Positions 44,989-54,002 of a stretch of 64,000 nt of DNA are shown one piece after another. The notes under the pieces were generated by a model. The model was not told the DNA's origin. It did no database searches and saw only the letters and a program-made list of their open reading frames with translations. The stretch spans positions 310,001 through 374,000 of the forward strand of contig NZ_JALPSC010000002.1 of NCBI RefSeq assembly GCF_023217965.1, in the 5' to 3' direction. Source of the DNA: Prevotella sp. E13-27 (GTDB lineage: Bacteria > Bacteroidota > Bacteroidia > Bacteroidales > Bacteroidaceae). A program made the translations under genes and the position numbers. The first letter of the stretch is position 1, and every line of letters begins with the position of its first letter.

Positions 44989-47900
44989 TTATCTGATGAC
45001 TTTCTTTCCGTTAATGATGTTGATACCCTTTTGAGGTGCGTTGATGCGCTGTCCGCTGATGTTGTAGATGTTTCCATCCTTAGCTTTCAGAGCCTCAGGG
45101 TTGATTAAGTGGATAATAGTGGTCTCCTCTTTTACAGCAGCTGCCTTGCCGAATCCACCACGCTGGTTAGCAGAACGGATGGTGAATGTGTCGCCATCTT
45201 CCTTTGTGCCTACCTCAACAGAAGTGCCCTCGGTTATTGCTACCAGCACGTCGTTCTTGAATACTGCGTAAGCTGTTGCGCCGTTTACTGCTGTCCACTG
45301 AATCTTGCCAGTAGCCAGCTCTGCGTCGCTTGGAGCAGCCACCTGTGTAGCTTCTGCCTTGGCTGTTGCAGCCCAGTCGCCGAGCACGTTCTCGATAGAG
45401 TAGGTCTCCAGTGCTGTCGCATCGAGGATGGTGTTTATTGTGGTATTCTCCTTTGTGAAGGTCACTGTGTTCGAAGCAGGCGTGATGTTCTCACCAGCAG
45501 CATTCTTTGTGCCATATTCGCCAGCAACGCTGTAGTCGCAGTTGATACCTGAGAGGTTCCAACGTGTAGAAACCAGACGGTCTGGGTCGAGCAGGGTAGT
45601 GTTCAGATATACGCATACTGGATGGTCGCTCCATGCACGGCCGAGGTTATAGGTGTTGGCATTGTTCTCGATGGTGCAGTTGTTGAACACATACAACTCT
45701 GAGTTTGCTGTTACGGTGGCGCTGCCGCGAACCTCGTTCACCAGCTTCACGCTGTCGTAGTAAACCTTACCGTTACCGCAGAGGTAGTCAACTGTTCCGT
45801 GGAGCTCGCCGCCCTCGAAGTAGTAGAGGCCGCCCACCTTGTGAGAATAGTAGGTGTCCTGATATGACAGCAGGAACACGTTCTTGCATACGGTCTTTGT
45901 GCCAGTATCGTGGAGCGATGCTGCACGTCCGTCATTACCACCGTAAGAGAAGTTGTTCTTCAGCGAGATGTCCTGCATGTAGAGGCCTTCGCCAGTGTTC
46001 TTCAGCAGGTCGGCCTTGTCGAGTCCTTCTTCTACAGGCTTGGTTGTGATGATGGTGTTCTCTGCGCTCTGGCCAATGAGTGACACGTTCTTACCAGAGA
46101 TGATGGTCTTAACTGTGTTGCCCAGGTCGTAAGTGCCGTTTGGCAGGAATACCTTTGCACCTTCAATGCCCTTTGCCACCTCGATAGCGTCGAGCAGACT
46201 GCTGGCGTCGCTGTTCTTCACAATGATCCAGTCGCCCTGCTTGATGAAGTTAGGCTCGCTGGTGTTGAATACGGTGATGCCGTGCATATAGACTGCGCCT
46301 GTAGAGTTGATGGTCAGCGTAAGTGTGCCTTCCTCACCTTCGTAGTCGAATGAACCTGAGCCGCCGTCGTTCTGAGCCACTGCGCTGATTTCTGCGCCGT
46401 TGCTTGCAGAGATGGTAGCTCCTTCCTTAGAATACTGGCAGAGCGTGAAGTTGATGGTAGCCTTCTTGCCTACGAGCAGCTCAATCTTGTCGCCGTTGTT
46501 GAATGCCCATCCGTGGTTGTTGTGGTAGTGACCGCTGCCTACAGAGTTGAAGCCTTCGTGGTCTTCATCGAAGAAGTTGGCGTTAGTCAGGTCATACACA
46601 TACTTGCGGCTGTTGCTTGGCACCTCAATCTCGGTCTCTACTGCATAGAGGGTAGCATTGGCAGTAACTACGTCTGTGGTAGCATACTTCGCTCCAACAT
46701 AGTTCTGCTTGAACCATCCGCGAGCCTTGTAGCCGTCTTTCGTAGCCTGGACGTTGGCAATGTCGTAAGCGAACTCGCCGATAGCTGCGTCTTCCTCAAC
46801 AGTCTGCTTTGTCAGCTCGCTGCCGTCAACAGCCAGATAGGTCAGTGTGTAGTCGGGCTTCTGAATGATGTTCAGCACGTAGTCCTGGCTTACCTCTCCT
46901 GCAGTCATCGGGATGGTGACCTTGCAGCTTGTCTCCGTTCCTTCGTAGGTGATGGTTCCAATTTCGCCGCTGGCAGCCGTTACGTCGGTGAGCGGATTCT
47001 CGGCGCTTACCATTGCAACGCTCTTCGACAGCTTCAGCGTGGCTTCGAAGTCGTCGGCAAAGAAGTCGTCGGCAGCATACTCATAGCCGTTGATCTTGAA
47101 CGATGCGAGGATAGGAAGTGCTTTCTCTTCTCCGCTCAACGTACCGTTGATGATGATCTCAGAGAAGCCTACGTGCTTGTCTGGGTCGAGGCTGTACAGG
47201 TTGATCTGCAGTCCGCATGCGCCGTCGCTGGCCTTTGCACCAACTTCATAGCTGAACTCGCTCACGTTTGGCGTTGCATTGTCGCGTAGAGGCTGCTCGG
47301 CTGTAGCAAGCGATACGAGTGTGCCGTCGCTGTTCTTCCAAGCAATGTCGAGCTTACCGCCATTTGTTCCGTAACGGGTACTCTTGAACGATACGTTTGT
47401 GGGAGTAAACGTCAGGCCGGGCTTCGGCGTGATGATGAAGTTGATGGCGTTGCCGTCGTTAGCCTTGCTGTCTTTTGCTGCAACGTTGAACCAAGTCTGG
47501 TTCAGCCCCTTGTTGTCCTTGCCTTCGAGGATGACACCCTCGCCGTGGGTCACCTTGCTGTTCAGGAAGTAGTCGCCATTAGTGAATGTGGCTGTCTGTC
47601 CCTCAGTACCCAGATTGAATGGGAATGTAGCTGTAACAGGCTCGTTGTCGAGCACTACAGCACCCTGAGGAGCCTTCTGCAGCACCTTAATGGCATAGAG
47701 ATATGCTGTCGAAGTAGGTATGATTTCTACGTATCCCTTTGTGGCATCGTTTGCCTTTGCGGTATATTCGAATTCGTTCTTGCCTGTTGCGTCCTCACCG
47801 CCTACGGTGTAGTTCGACTGTCCTGGATAGCTTACTACTGCAACAATGTCGCCAGCGTTCTTCACAGGAATCTGTAGCGTGGTGTTCACATTGAACTGTG

Positions 47901-49794
47901 CATAGCCGCTGGCGTTGTACTGCAGCTTGCCGCCTTCAGAGATGACGGTCATCTCAATGCCTTCCACATCGGAAGCAACCTTCTCGGTCTTTGTGCCCTG
48001 AATGTTCACGTCAACGATTGTAGCTGGCACTTTGTTCTGGAAGTCCCATGTAGCCACTACATCTTTTGCTATTTCAGGCTCTTCGTCCTCGTTCTGCGTC
48101 ACAGAAATCGAGATGAGATACTGTCCCTTGTTCACAATCTCCACATAGCCCTGAGCCACGTCGGCTGCTTTTGCTGTGTAGCTGGTTGTTGCAGTTTCAG
48201 CATCAACGCCTGCGATAGAGTAGGCGAAGTAGCCAGGGAAGCCTTCCACGGTCACAACGTCTTTCTTGCCCTGTACGGGAACCTTGAACACAACGCCGTC
48301 GCCGGTCTGTATGCTGTTGCCATTGTCGCGGATAGTCTGTCCGTTGGCTTCAACGGTCATTTTCAGTCCGTTGCTGGTGATGTCAATGCTGTTGTTCGTT
48401 CCGCTGATGGAAACAGCGGCAGTGGCTGCTTCAGAACTGCCTGAGAAATCCCATTTTGCCGTCTTGGGGAAGGTAGGAGCTTCTATTTCCTCATTGAACT
48501 GTGTGGGATAGATCTGATAAGCGTTGTTATATACAGCGCCGAAGCCTGTGATTTCGTACTTCGTGCCTGCGGTAAGAGTCTCTGTGCTGAGGTTGAAGTT
48601 GTTGCGTGCAGTAAACTCTGTGTCGCCCACCTTGAAGGTGAGGTTCTTTCCGTCTGCTGAAACAAACTCGGCATTCTGGATGGTACACATCTTGTTGAGG
48701 TGGCTGGACAGCTGGTCAACGGTGATAGTAGCGATGTCAATCGTCATTGTTCCTTCCTGTTTCACGGCATTGACGTCGGCTGCGTTGACAGCAATCTCAG
48801 GAAGTCCGTTGTAGGTATAGAGCTTACCAGCGAGTGAGCCGTTGTAGATAGCTCCCTGCTCCAGTCCCAGGCTACTGCCGTAGAGCAGCATGTCGCCGTC
48901 GCGTGGGCTGTGGATATAGGTGTAGCTGCCGTTCACGTAGGTCACGCAGATTCCTGTGAAGGTGTACTCAATGTCAGTCTTTGTGGCTGTGATCTCTTCC
49001 AGCATCTTCGCAATGCTGGTATAGCTCTTGACATCCTTCACTGTCAGCGTGTAGCTGGCGCTGCTGGGCTTGTAGGTGTCGTTGCCTGCAAATTCCACCT
49101 TGATGGTGGTGGTGCCGGCTGCCAGCAGACTGATGGTATTCGTCTCTGTATTGATGGTGGCTACGGTCTTATCGCTGCTGTCCCAGGTGAGTGTGGCATC
49201 GGTAATCACGTTACCTTCGCCAGCAACCAGTGCTGCTGAGGGAAGAGAGAGCGATGCACCAACGTTACCAGTGGTGGCATGGTCGCCCAGCGAAATGTTG
49301 GTAGCGGTACGTGTGTCGCTGGCATCACCATAGTTAATGACAATCTGTGTGATTTGAACCTGTACGCTTGAGGTGTTGGCATTGCCAATGACGAATGCCC
49401 TGCCATTGATGGCATAGACACCGTCTTCTCCTTCCACTGTGTTACCGTCTACGGCTACATAGGCGTTGCTGTAGCTTGAGCTTACGTAGGTGATAGCAAT
49501 GCTGCTGATCGTCTTTCCTGACAGGTTCTGCACGGTAATGGTGTTACCTCCATCTTTATGTCCGTAAAGGCGGATATTACCAGCTTTGTTCAGGCCTGGC
49601 ATATTGCTTGCCGCACCTTTGTCGGCAATGACGTTCCATTCTGTTGCGTCAAGGCCTAATAGTGCTGCGTCGTTTTCACCAGTCATGTTAGTAGTCGAGC
49701 CACTGTACATCATGGTGACTTCATCTGCAAACGCGCTCCCACAGAGCATCATAAGGAGGCTCATGAGGGTTAACCTTAGTAATTTGTACTTCAT
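44989..49794 (-). CDS. Large multidomain pectin methylesterase (CE8)
   Basis: A 1601-residue exported protein (signal peptide ending GSAFA). The N-terminal 250 residues include a bacterial Ig-like domain (ATINTETNTISLLAAGTTTI). An OB-like domain follows, then several carbohydrate-binding-like sandwich repeats around ATWDFQNKVPATIVDV and AKWDFSGSSEA, and a Listeria-type repeat (DYTLTYLAVDGSELTKQTV). The esterase beta helix lies at about 1190-1480: SLLDAIEVAKGIEGAKVFLP, LSYQDTYYSHK (catalytic Asp region), GTVDYLCG and NLGRAWSDH with the conserved Arg. It removes methyl groups from homogalacturonan so that lyases can act. The C-terminus has the short tail YNISGQRINAPQKGINII plus a Gly-Lys-Lys end. 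Unusually long for CE8. Confidence 0.88.
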   Translation of the reverse strand: MKYKLLRLTLMSLLMMLCGSAFADEVTMMYSGSTTNMTGENDAALLGLDATEWNVIADKGAASNMPGLNKAGNIRLYGHKDGGNTITVQNLSGKTISSIAITYVSSSYSNAYVAVDGNTVEGEDGVYAINGRAFVIGNANTSSVQVQITQIVINYGDASDTRTATNISLGDHATTGNVGASLSLPSAALVAGEGNVITDATLTWDSSDKTVATINTETNTISLLAAGTTTIKVEFAGNDTYKPSSASYTLTVKDVKSYTSIAKMLEEITATKTDIEYTFTGICVTYVNGSYTYIHSPRDGDMLLYGSSLGLEQGAIYNGSLAGKLYTYNGLPEIAVNAADVNAVKQEGTMTIDIATITVDQLSSHLNKMCTIQNAEFVSADGKNLTFKVGDTEFTARNNFNLSTETLTAGTKYEITGFGAVYNNAYQIYPTQFNEEIEAPTFPKTAKWDFSGSSEAATAAVSISGTNNSIDITSNGLKMTVEANGQTIRDNGNSIQTGDGVVFKVPVQGKKDVVTVEGFPGYFAYSIAGVDAETATTSYTAKAADVAQGYVEIVNKGQYLISISVTQNEDEEPEIAKDVVATWDFQNKVPATIVDVNIQGTKTEKVASDVEGIEMTVISEGGKLQYNASGYAQFNVNTTLQIPVKNAGDIVAVVSYPGQSNYTVGGEDATGKNEFEYTAKANDATKGYVEIIPTSTAYLYAIKVLQKAPQGAVVLDNEPVTATFPFNLGTEGQTATFTNGDYFLNSKVTHGEGVILEGKDNKGLNQTWFNVAAKDSKANDGNAINFIITPKPGLTFTPTNVSFKSTRYGTNGGKLDIAWKNSDGTLVSLATAEQPLRDNATPNVSEFSYEVGAKASDGACGLQINLYSLDPDKHVGFSEIIINGTLSGEEKALPILASFKINGYEYAADDFFADDFEATLKLSKSVAMVSAENPLTDVTAASGEIGTITYEGTETSCKVTIPMTAGEVSQDYVLNIIQKPDYTLTYLAVDGSELTKQTVEEDAAIGEFAYDIANVQATKDGYKARGWFKQNYVGAKYATTDVVTANATLYAVETEIEVPSNSRKYVYDLTNANFFDEDHEGFNSVGSGHYHNNHGWAFNNGDKIELLVGKKATINFTLCQYSKEGATISASNGAEISAVAQNDGGSGSFDYEGEEGTLTLTINSTGAVYMHGITVFNTSEPNFIKQGDWIIVKNSDASSLLDAIEVAKGIEGAKVFLPNGTYDLGNTVKTIISGKNVSLIGQSAENTIITTKPVEEGLDKADLLKNTGEGLYMQDISLKNNFSYGGNDGRAASLHDTGTKTVCKNVFLLSYQDTYYSHKVGGLYYFEGGELHGTVDYLCGNGKVYYDSVKLVNEVRGSATVTANSELYVFNNCTIENNANTYNLGRAWSDHPVCVYLNTTLLDPDRLVSTRWNLSGINCDYSVAGEYGTKNAAGENITPASNTVTFTKENTTINTILDATALETYSIENVLGDWAATAKAEATQVAAPSDAELATGKIQWTAVNGATAYAVFKNDVLVAITEGTSVEVGTKEDGDTFTIRSANQRGGFGKAAAVKEETTIIHLINPEALKAKDGNIYNISGQRINAPQKGINIINGKKVIR

Positions 49795-49853
49795 AATGTT
49801 TTAGTTTTTTAATTGTTGTATATTTGAAAAATAGTTTTAGCAGTATTTGGGGG

Positions 49854-49861
49854 CAAAGGTA
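49854..49861 (-). promoter_or_regulatory. -7 element for the pectin methylesterase gene
   Basis: TACCTTTG on the minus strand, 60 bases before the start. Confidence 0.7.
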
Positions 49862-49917
49862 ATAAAAGATTTTCTTTCCACCTATTTATTCTTGGAAAAA
49901 AGTTGGGGTAGGGGTCT

Positions 49918-49952
49918 CGTTTTTTTAATTGTGAATTGTGAAACTGTGAAAG
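49918..49952. repeat. Left repeat of the primase element
   Basis: CG, seven T, then TGTGAA-type heptamers. Direct match to 54003-54037 and, for its last 23 bases, inverse match to 53861-53883. Confidence 0.9.
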
Positions 49953-49953
49953 A

Positions 49954-49981
49954 CCCAGGGAACTCGGTGGGAGTCTCTGGG
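49954..49981 (-). terminator. Imperfect hairpin after the primase gene
   Basis: CCCAG/CTGGG outer and GACTC/GAGTT inner pairs; a moderately T-rich stretch follows on the minus strand. Weak terminator candidate. Confidence 0.45.
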
Positions 49982-50020
49982 CCATTCTGTGCTGTCGGCA
50001 TGATTGCTGCCAGTGGGTTG

Positions 50021-52312
50021 TTATGCCGCCTGCTTGCGCTTGAGGTATTCCTTGGTCTTGTGGTAGATGCCGAGCTCGTCGCGAGTGATGTAGCCACGCA
50101 GCTCCCACATGCAGAGCATCTGGGTGGGGTTGGGACTCTTCTTGTGCTCGCGGATGCGCTGGTTCTGGGCATCCTCGAAGGTGAAGGTGTCGTGAAGCTG
50201 GTCGAGCATGTTCTTCGGACCGCGTGTGCGAACTACCTCGCCTTCCATCTGCTTGCGCATGGTTTCGCCAAAGAAGTGCATCTTGCACCACATGTCGTAC
50301 TTCAGCGACCACATGGCGAAGTTTTCTATCTCTTTCGACCACTTGCCCTCGGCTATGTAGAGCACCATTGCGCGAAGCCAGGCGCTGACCACAGCACGAT
50401 AGGACAGCTTCTCGTATTCCTCGTCGTCGCAGAGCCATGCTATGTCCTTTACTTCTCTGTCCATACATGTGATAAGTCGCTGAGCCTGAGGTGTATCGAT
50501 AACGCCTGTTGCAGCGTTTAATCGGTCTATGTATGGCTTTAGATTGGCTGCATGCTGGTCGTCGTAGATGCCGTGAATGGGCATAGCCATTCCTCGATAG
50601 GTGATGATGGTTGAGAACGACAATCGCGACAGAGTGCCGTCGGCAATCATGGGATGGAAGAACTGCTGACCTCGCTGAATGGTGGTTGAGGCATTGTAGT
50701 TCATGCGCAGTTGAGGGCATCCTGTCACGCTCTGAATACCTACTCGTGCCTGACCGTAGGGAGCACAGTCGTAGGCCAGTCGGAACAGCTTGCCAACGTT
50801 CTTCTTGCCGTTAACGCTAATCTGGTCGAACAGCTCAACCTCGTCCAGCTGGTAGTAGAGGAAGTGGCCCTGTGCATCCTGCAGCTTCTGAACCAATGCG
50901 GCATTTGTTATGTCGCTGGGCAGAATCTGTACGATGAGACCTTCAGGACGCTGGGGCTTCTGCTTGTTTGCACCCAGCGAACGGCACTCTTCCTTCCACT
51001 CTTCCTCGCGACGCATGTTCTCTTCGTCACGCGCCTTGATGTCGGCCATGATTGGCTCGCAGACACGGTTCACACACGACTTGCCGCTCGACATAGGGGC
51101 CATGCAGTTCTGCATGAATGTGGCCTCGTGCAGGGTGTGGTCGGCATAGGGAAACTGAACCTTGAACAGGTGGACGCCAAGGGCAGGGAAGAGTCCCATG
51201 GCTGAGGCTGGCTTATATACATCGGGCTCCTTACTTATCATCAGCTTGATTGACTTGGGCAGACGGCGAGGCATCTGTGGTGGCACATCGCCCAGCACTT
51301 CCTCTGTGGTCAGCGTCTTGTCCTTCTCGCCAGTCATGCTCTCTGCATAGATGGCACGCAGGCGCTGGTTCATGGGCGCGTTCATCTTGGTATAGCTGTT
51401 GTAGAAGTCGCTCACCAGTCGCTGGCAGTCCTGCTCCTTGGCATAGTTGGGCATTTTCTCGCTCAGTACGGCCATCAGCTCGCCTTGCGACATCAGTCGG
51501 CAGATGCCCACGCTCAGTATGCTTACCAGCGTGTTGTGCCAGTTATACACGCCTATCTGGTCTATGTCCTTCAGCTTCAGTCCAGCCTCCTCAAGACAGA
51601 GGTCGAATATGCGCAGATTGCGCTCAGAGGGCGCTGATACTTCTGAGTAATCAGAATTTTCTGAATACTGTGTATTAGCTGGTTCTGACACAATCTTCAC
51701 TTCCCGCTGCTTGCAGAGCTCCTCTTCATCAATATAGAGAAGGTACGCTCGAGGGGCGAGAAACGAACAGCGGGCATAGTCCTTCACAGAGCCGTCGTAG
51801 CTGCTGTCGCCCAGCTGCTCTGACATCCACTTCTGAGCCTGTGCAAGGTTCATGCCTTGGGGCATCTCGAAGATGAGACGCAGGCCCTCGGTAGAGGGTG
51901 TTACGTGGGCCATGACGATGCCCAGCTCGCTGCAGCGTTCCTTCACAATGGCGTTGAAATAGCCGCGAGGGTCGGACATATGGTCTATGTCATACATTGA
52001 CAGTCCTGAGGGCACAGCCGACTTGTTCTGTCGCTGGCCGTCGGTGAAGGTGGCGTGGGGAGTGATGACTGGCAACAGCTTCTTCTTGTCGCGCTTGTAG
52101 GCTTCGAAGTCGTTGCGGCTCATCTCGCCACGTTTCACCTGCTCGAGGGCATCTTCTATGTCAGCGCAAATTTGAGCTGTGATGTCAGAGTCCATAGCAG
52201 CATAGAGGTTCTCAAGTGTGCAGGGCGTTACGCTGCTCTTAACGCTTGGGGCAAAGCCCATCATGGTAGTGTGTTTCTCCATTTCCATTGTAATTTCTGT
52301 TTCGTTTTTCAT
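50021..52312 (-). CDS. Primase-helicase-like protein (BT4734/VirE-N type with DUF3987-like C-terminus)
   Basis: A 763-residue cytoplasmic protein. Residues 60-210 match the VirE/BT4734-type domain, related to archaeo-eukaryotic primases. PSGLSMYDIDHM has a hhDhD motif (Asp 108 and Asp 110), followed by HVTPSTEGLRLIFEMP and DYARCSFLAPRAYLLYIDEEE. Residues 240-345 are helical. The C-terminal half looks like a DUF3987-type ATPase: P-loop APMSSGKS (405-412, with Ala for the first Gly) and Walker B LYYQLDE (Asp 490, Glu 491). Together these suggest a primase-helicase for replication of a mobile element. Last gene of a three-gene operon, with an extra promoter (52395-52402) preceded by the phased repeats. 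Confidence 0.75.
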   Translation of the reverse strand: MKNETEITMEMEKHTTMMGFAPSVKSSVTPCTLENLYAAMDSDITAQICADIEDALEQVKRGEMSRNDFEAYKRDKKKLLPVITPHATFTDGQRQNKSAVPSGLSMYDIDHMSDPRGYFNAIVKERCSELGIVMAHVTPSTEGLRLIFEMPQGMNLAQAQKWMSEQLGDSSYDGSVKDYARCSFLAPRAYLLYIDEEELCKQREVKIVSEPANTQYSENSDYSEVSAPSERNLRIFDLCLEEAGLKLKDIDQIGVYNWHNTLVSILSVGICRLMSQGELMAVLSEKMPNYAKEQDCQRLVSDFYNSYTKMNAPMNQRLRAIYAESMTGEKDKTLTTEEVLGDVPPQMPRRLPKSIKLMISKEPDVYKPASAMGLFPALGVHLFKVQFPYADHTLHEATFMQNCMAPMSSGKSCVNRVCEPIMADIKARDEENMRREEEWKEECRSLGANKQKPQRPEGLIVQILPSDITNAALVQKLQDAQGHFLYYQLDEVELFDQISVNGKKNVGKLFRLAYDCAPYGQARVGIQSVTGCPQLRMNYNASTTIQRGQQFFHPMIADGTLSRLSFSTIITYRGMAMPIHGIYDDQHAANLKPYIDRLNAATGVIDTPQAQRLITCMDREVKDIAWLCDDEEYEKLSYRAVVSAWLRAMVLYIAEGKWSKEIENFAMWSLKYDMWCKMHFFGETMRKQMEGEVVRTRGPKNMLDQLHDTFTFEDAQNQRIREHKKSPNPTQMLCMWELRGYITRDELGIYHKTKEYLKRKQAA

Positions 52313-52394
52313 TGAGTTTAAATTTAAGTTGTTAATAAATTTTTTGTTTTCTTGCAGCCTTCTGCGAGGGCGCCTTCTCGCTCGGTTTGCTCTG

Positions 52395-52402
52395 CAAAGT
52401 TA
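52395..52402 (-). promoter_or_regulatory. -7 element for the primase-helicase gene
   Basis: TAACTTTG on the minus strand; the leader is about 75 bases. Confidence 0.65.
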
Positions 52403-52440
52403 CTATAATAAAATAAGGTATAGGCTTGAATATCAAAGAA

Positions 52441-52518
52441 ATGCATCTTCGGAAGAATTTCGGAAGATGCATGGAAGATGTCGGAAAACGATTGGAAATG
52501 TATGGAAAATTGTTGGCA
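52441..52518. repeat. Helically phased GGAA iteron-like repeats
   Basis: GGAA begins at 52451, 52462, 52473, 52483, 52494 and 52504, with GGCA at 52515. The intervals are 11, 11, 10, 11, 10 and 11 bp, so all words face the same side of the helix. A 10-bp inverted repeat (52441-52450 with 52463-52472) overlaps the left end. It sits just upstream of the primase promoter and could bind several copies of a replication or regulatory protein. Confidence 0.8.
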
Positions 52519-52536
52519 GTTTTTTGGGTCTTAGTG

Positions 52537-53133
52537 CTATATTACTGAGGTGACTGAGCGTGTAAGAATGGGTGCCAAGTGCTGTGCTATCTGGTGGCAG
52601 AGCTCGCGGTTAGTGGCCTCCGTAGGATTGATGTTCGATTGCGATGTCCACAGGCGATAAGAGTTGCTGCGGTCTGCCACAACGGAGTAGTCGCCGTTCT
52701 TGCGCACGGTGTCGCGTCCCTTGCCAGGAACCATGGAGCAGATTATGACGTCGAAGCGGTTTACTGAGATGTTCGACAGCAGTATGTTCTCGTCTATCAT
52801 GACACGCATCACGAGGGCCCACGTCCAGTTCTCCTCGTTGTTTACTATCTTCTCGTTTATGTCCTGTATGAGCTGAATGAGCAGCTCGGCCTTCTCGCCC
52901 TTGCGATAGAGCTGGTAGAGCTCCTTCGGCATGTGGTTGGGGTCAATGAGCTGATTGCCGGCTATGCGGCGCACGCTGTCGCGTCCCTCTGCCTCCATGC
53001 CCTCATGCTCAGCCCACGCGCTTACAAGCTCTGCATAGGGCTTGCGCTGGCCTTCAGTGGTCTTCGTCTGGGCGTGGCCAATAATGAACTCCACAGGTAT
53101 TGCTGGCAGTTTAGAAATCGTAGTCGTCATCAT
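52537..53133 (-). CDS. Unknown protein of the primase element
   Basis: A protein of about 198 residues with no signal peptide. It starts at tandem ATG codons (53133/53130) that overlap the last 20 or so bases of the upstream gene in another frame, so translation is probably coupled. An N-terminal part (IPVEFIIGHAQTKTTEGQRK) is followed by a helical region (MPKELYQLYRKGEKAELLIQL), then a segment NRFDVIICSMVPGKGRDTVR and a polar C-terminus. No motif that I recognise. Second gene of the operon; a role in replication or control of the element is inference. A frame start at 53148 is less likely. Confidence 0.75.
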   Translation of the reverse strand: MMTTTISKLPAIPVEFIIGHAQTKTTEGQRKPYAELVSAWAEHEGMEAEGRDSVRRIAGNQLIDPNHMPKELYQLYRKGEKAELLIQLIQDINEKIVNNEENWTWALVMRVMIDENILLSNISVNRFDVIICSMVPGKGRDTVRKNGDYSVVADRSNSYRLWTSQSNINPTEATNRELCHQIAQHLAPILTRSVTSVI

Positions 53134-53791
53134 GCTTAAATCCCTCAATGCGTTGGTCAGCGTTTAGTCTGTTGGCCACCTTGTCCAATTGTCCGTCGCT
53201 ACTATTGAAGCGTATGCTGATTATATTGTCATAGAAGTAGTTCTGAAAGACGCTCAGCTGAAAACTCAGCTCTGTGTAAACCTCGTGGACTGTTCCTTGT
53301 GCCTGGAAATAGAAGCCCTCGAAGCAGTTGCTGCGCACGCGGTAGATATCGTCATCAGAGTCGCCAAAGCCTGTCAGACAGATGACATCGAGCGTGGCAT
53401 TGTACTCCATCCTCTCCACCATCTCGCCCGTCTCCTCGTCTTTCTCCTTGGGCAACACTATCTTGCAGCCCAGCAGCTTCATGCGGTCCAATATATAATC
53501 AGGACCGGCAGGGTCTATCTGCTGGAAGTCATACTCAATTATTTTCATAACCCATATAAGATTGGTGCCGTTGGGCGGACACAGCACGCGGCAGTCGTCA
53601 AGGTCGGTCATAACCATCTTGCCGGCAGGGAACTCCTCGCCTTGGTCTATAATGGGGTAGGACACGGTGTCCACCATCTCGCCCGACTCATCCTCAGTCC
53701 ATGTCACCATGGTGGCAATGTGGAGTCCCACCAAGCCCCCAGCATAGATCACCTGATAGGGGGCATCGAGTTTCAGAAGTTGTGATTTCAT
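53111..53791 (-). CDS. Unknown acidic protein of the primase element
   Basis: A 226-residue soluble protein, first gene of the element operon. It is rich in beta-type sequence (KLDAPYQVIYAGGLVGLHIA, YPIIDQGEEFPAGKMVMTDL, RVLCPPNGTNLIWVMKIIEYD) and ends in an acidic stretch HDDDYDF. The promoter TACCTTTG with TTTG 19 bases upstream (53823-53853) lies 32 bases before the start and just inside the right inverted repeat. I do not recognise a family. Overlap with the next gene implies coupled expression. Confidence 0.78.
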   Translation of the reverse strand: MKSQLLKLDAPYQVIYAGGLVGLHIATMVTWTEDESGEMVDTVSYPIIDQGEEFPAGKMVMTDLDDCRVLCPPNGTNLIWVMKIIEYDFQQIDPAGPDYILDRMKLLGCKIVLPKEKDEETGEMVERMEYNATLDVICLTGFGDSDDDIYRVRSNCFEGFYFQAQGTVHEVYTELSFQLSVFQNYFYDNIISIRFNSSDGQLDKVANRLNADQRIEGFKHDDDYDF

Positions 53792-53822
53792 TTGTGTTTT
53801 CTCTTGTTTTTCAATCTGAGCA

Positions 53823-53853
53823 CAAAGGTACTAACTTTTTCCCACACCGCAAA
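53823..53853 (-). promoter_or_regulatory. Promoter of the three-gene element operon
   Basis: On the minus strand TTTG (53850-53853), 19 bases, TACCTTTG (53823-53830). It ends 8 bp inside the inverted repeat at 53861. Confidence 0.8.
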
Positions 53854-53860
53854 GCTCACA

Positions 53861-53883
53861 CTTTCACAGTTTCACAATTCACA
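53861..53883. repeat. Right inverted repeat of the primase element
   Basis: Perfect 23-bp inverse of 49930-49952, beginning CTTTCACAGTTTCACAAT. Confidence 0.92.
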
Positions 53884-54002
53884 GTTTTTTTTCTAAGGGG
53901 TACCCCCTGTAGATAGAGTATTATTACTATATCTATTTATATTATTATATATATATTAATATATATTAACATTCTTAATGCAAGTCTTAGCGCCACCCCC
54001 CA
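53884..54002. other. A/T-rich stretch with palindromes at the element's right end
   Basis: It holds the 10-bp palindrome GGGGTACCCC (53897-53906), then about 55 bases of almost pure A/T with alternating TATATTAATA, between two opposed heptamer repeats. It could be an unwinding region or simply spacer. From here to 54346 there is no gene; the rest is the repeat at 54003, the 22-bp array and the GH43 promoter. Confidence 0.5.

Noticed and set aside
46513..47289. Long plus-strand frame inside the methylesterase gene
   Set aside because: Antisense shadow created by biased codon use; composition rich in Val, Leu and Cys with no domain.
49809..50720. 303-codon minus-strand frame overlapping the primase gene
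   Set aside because: It lies in another frame of the same strand within a conserved coding region, crosses the terminator hairpin and repeat, and has low-complexity His/Arg content.
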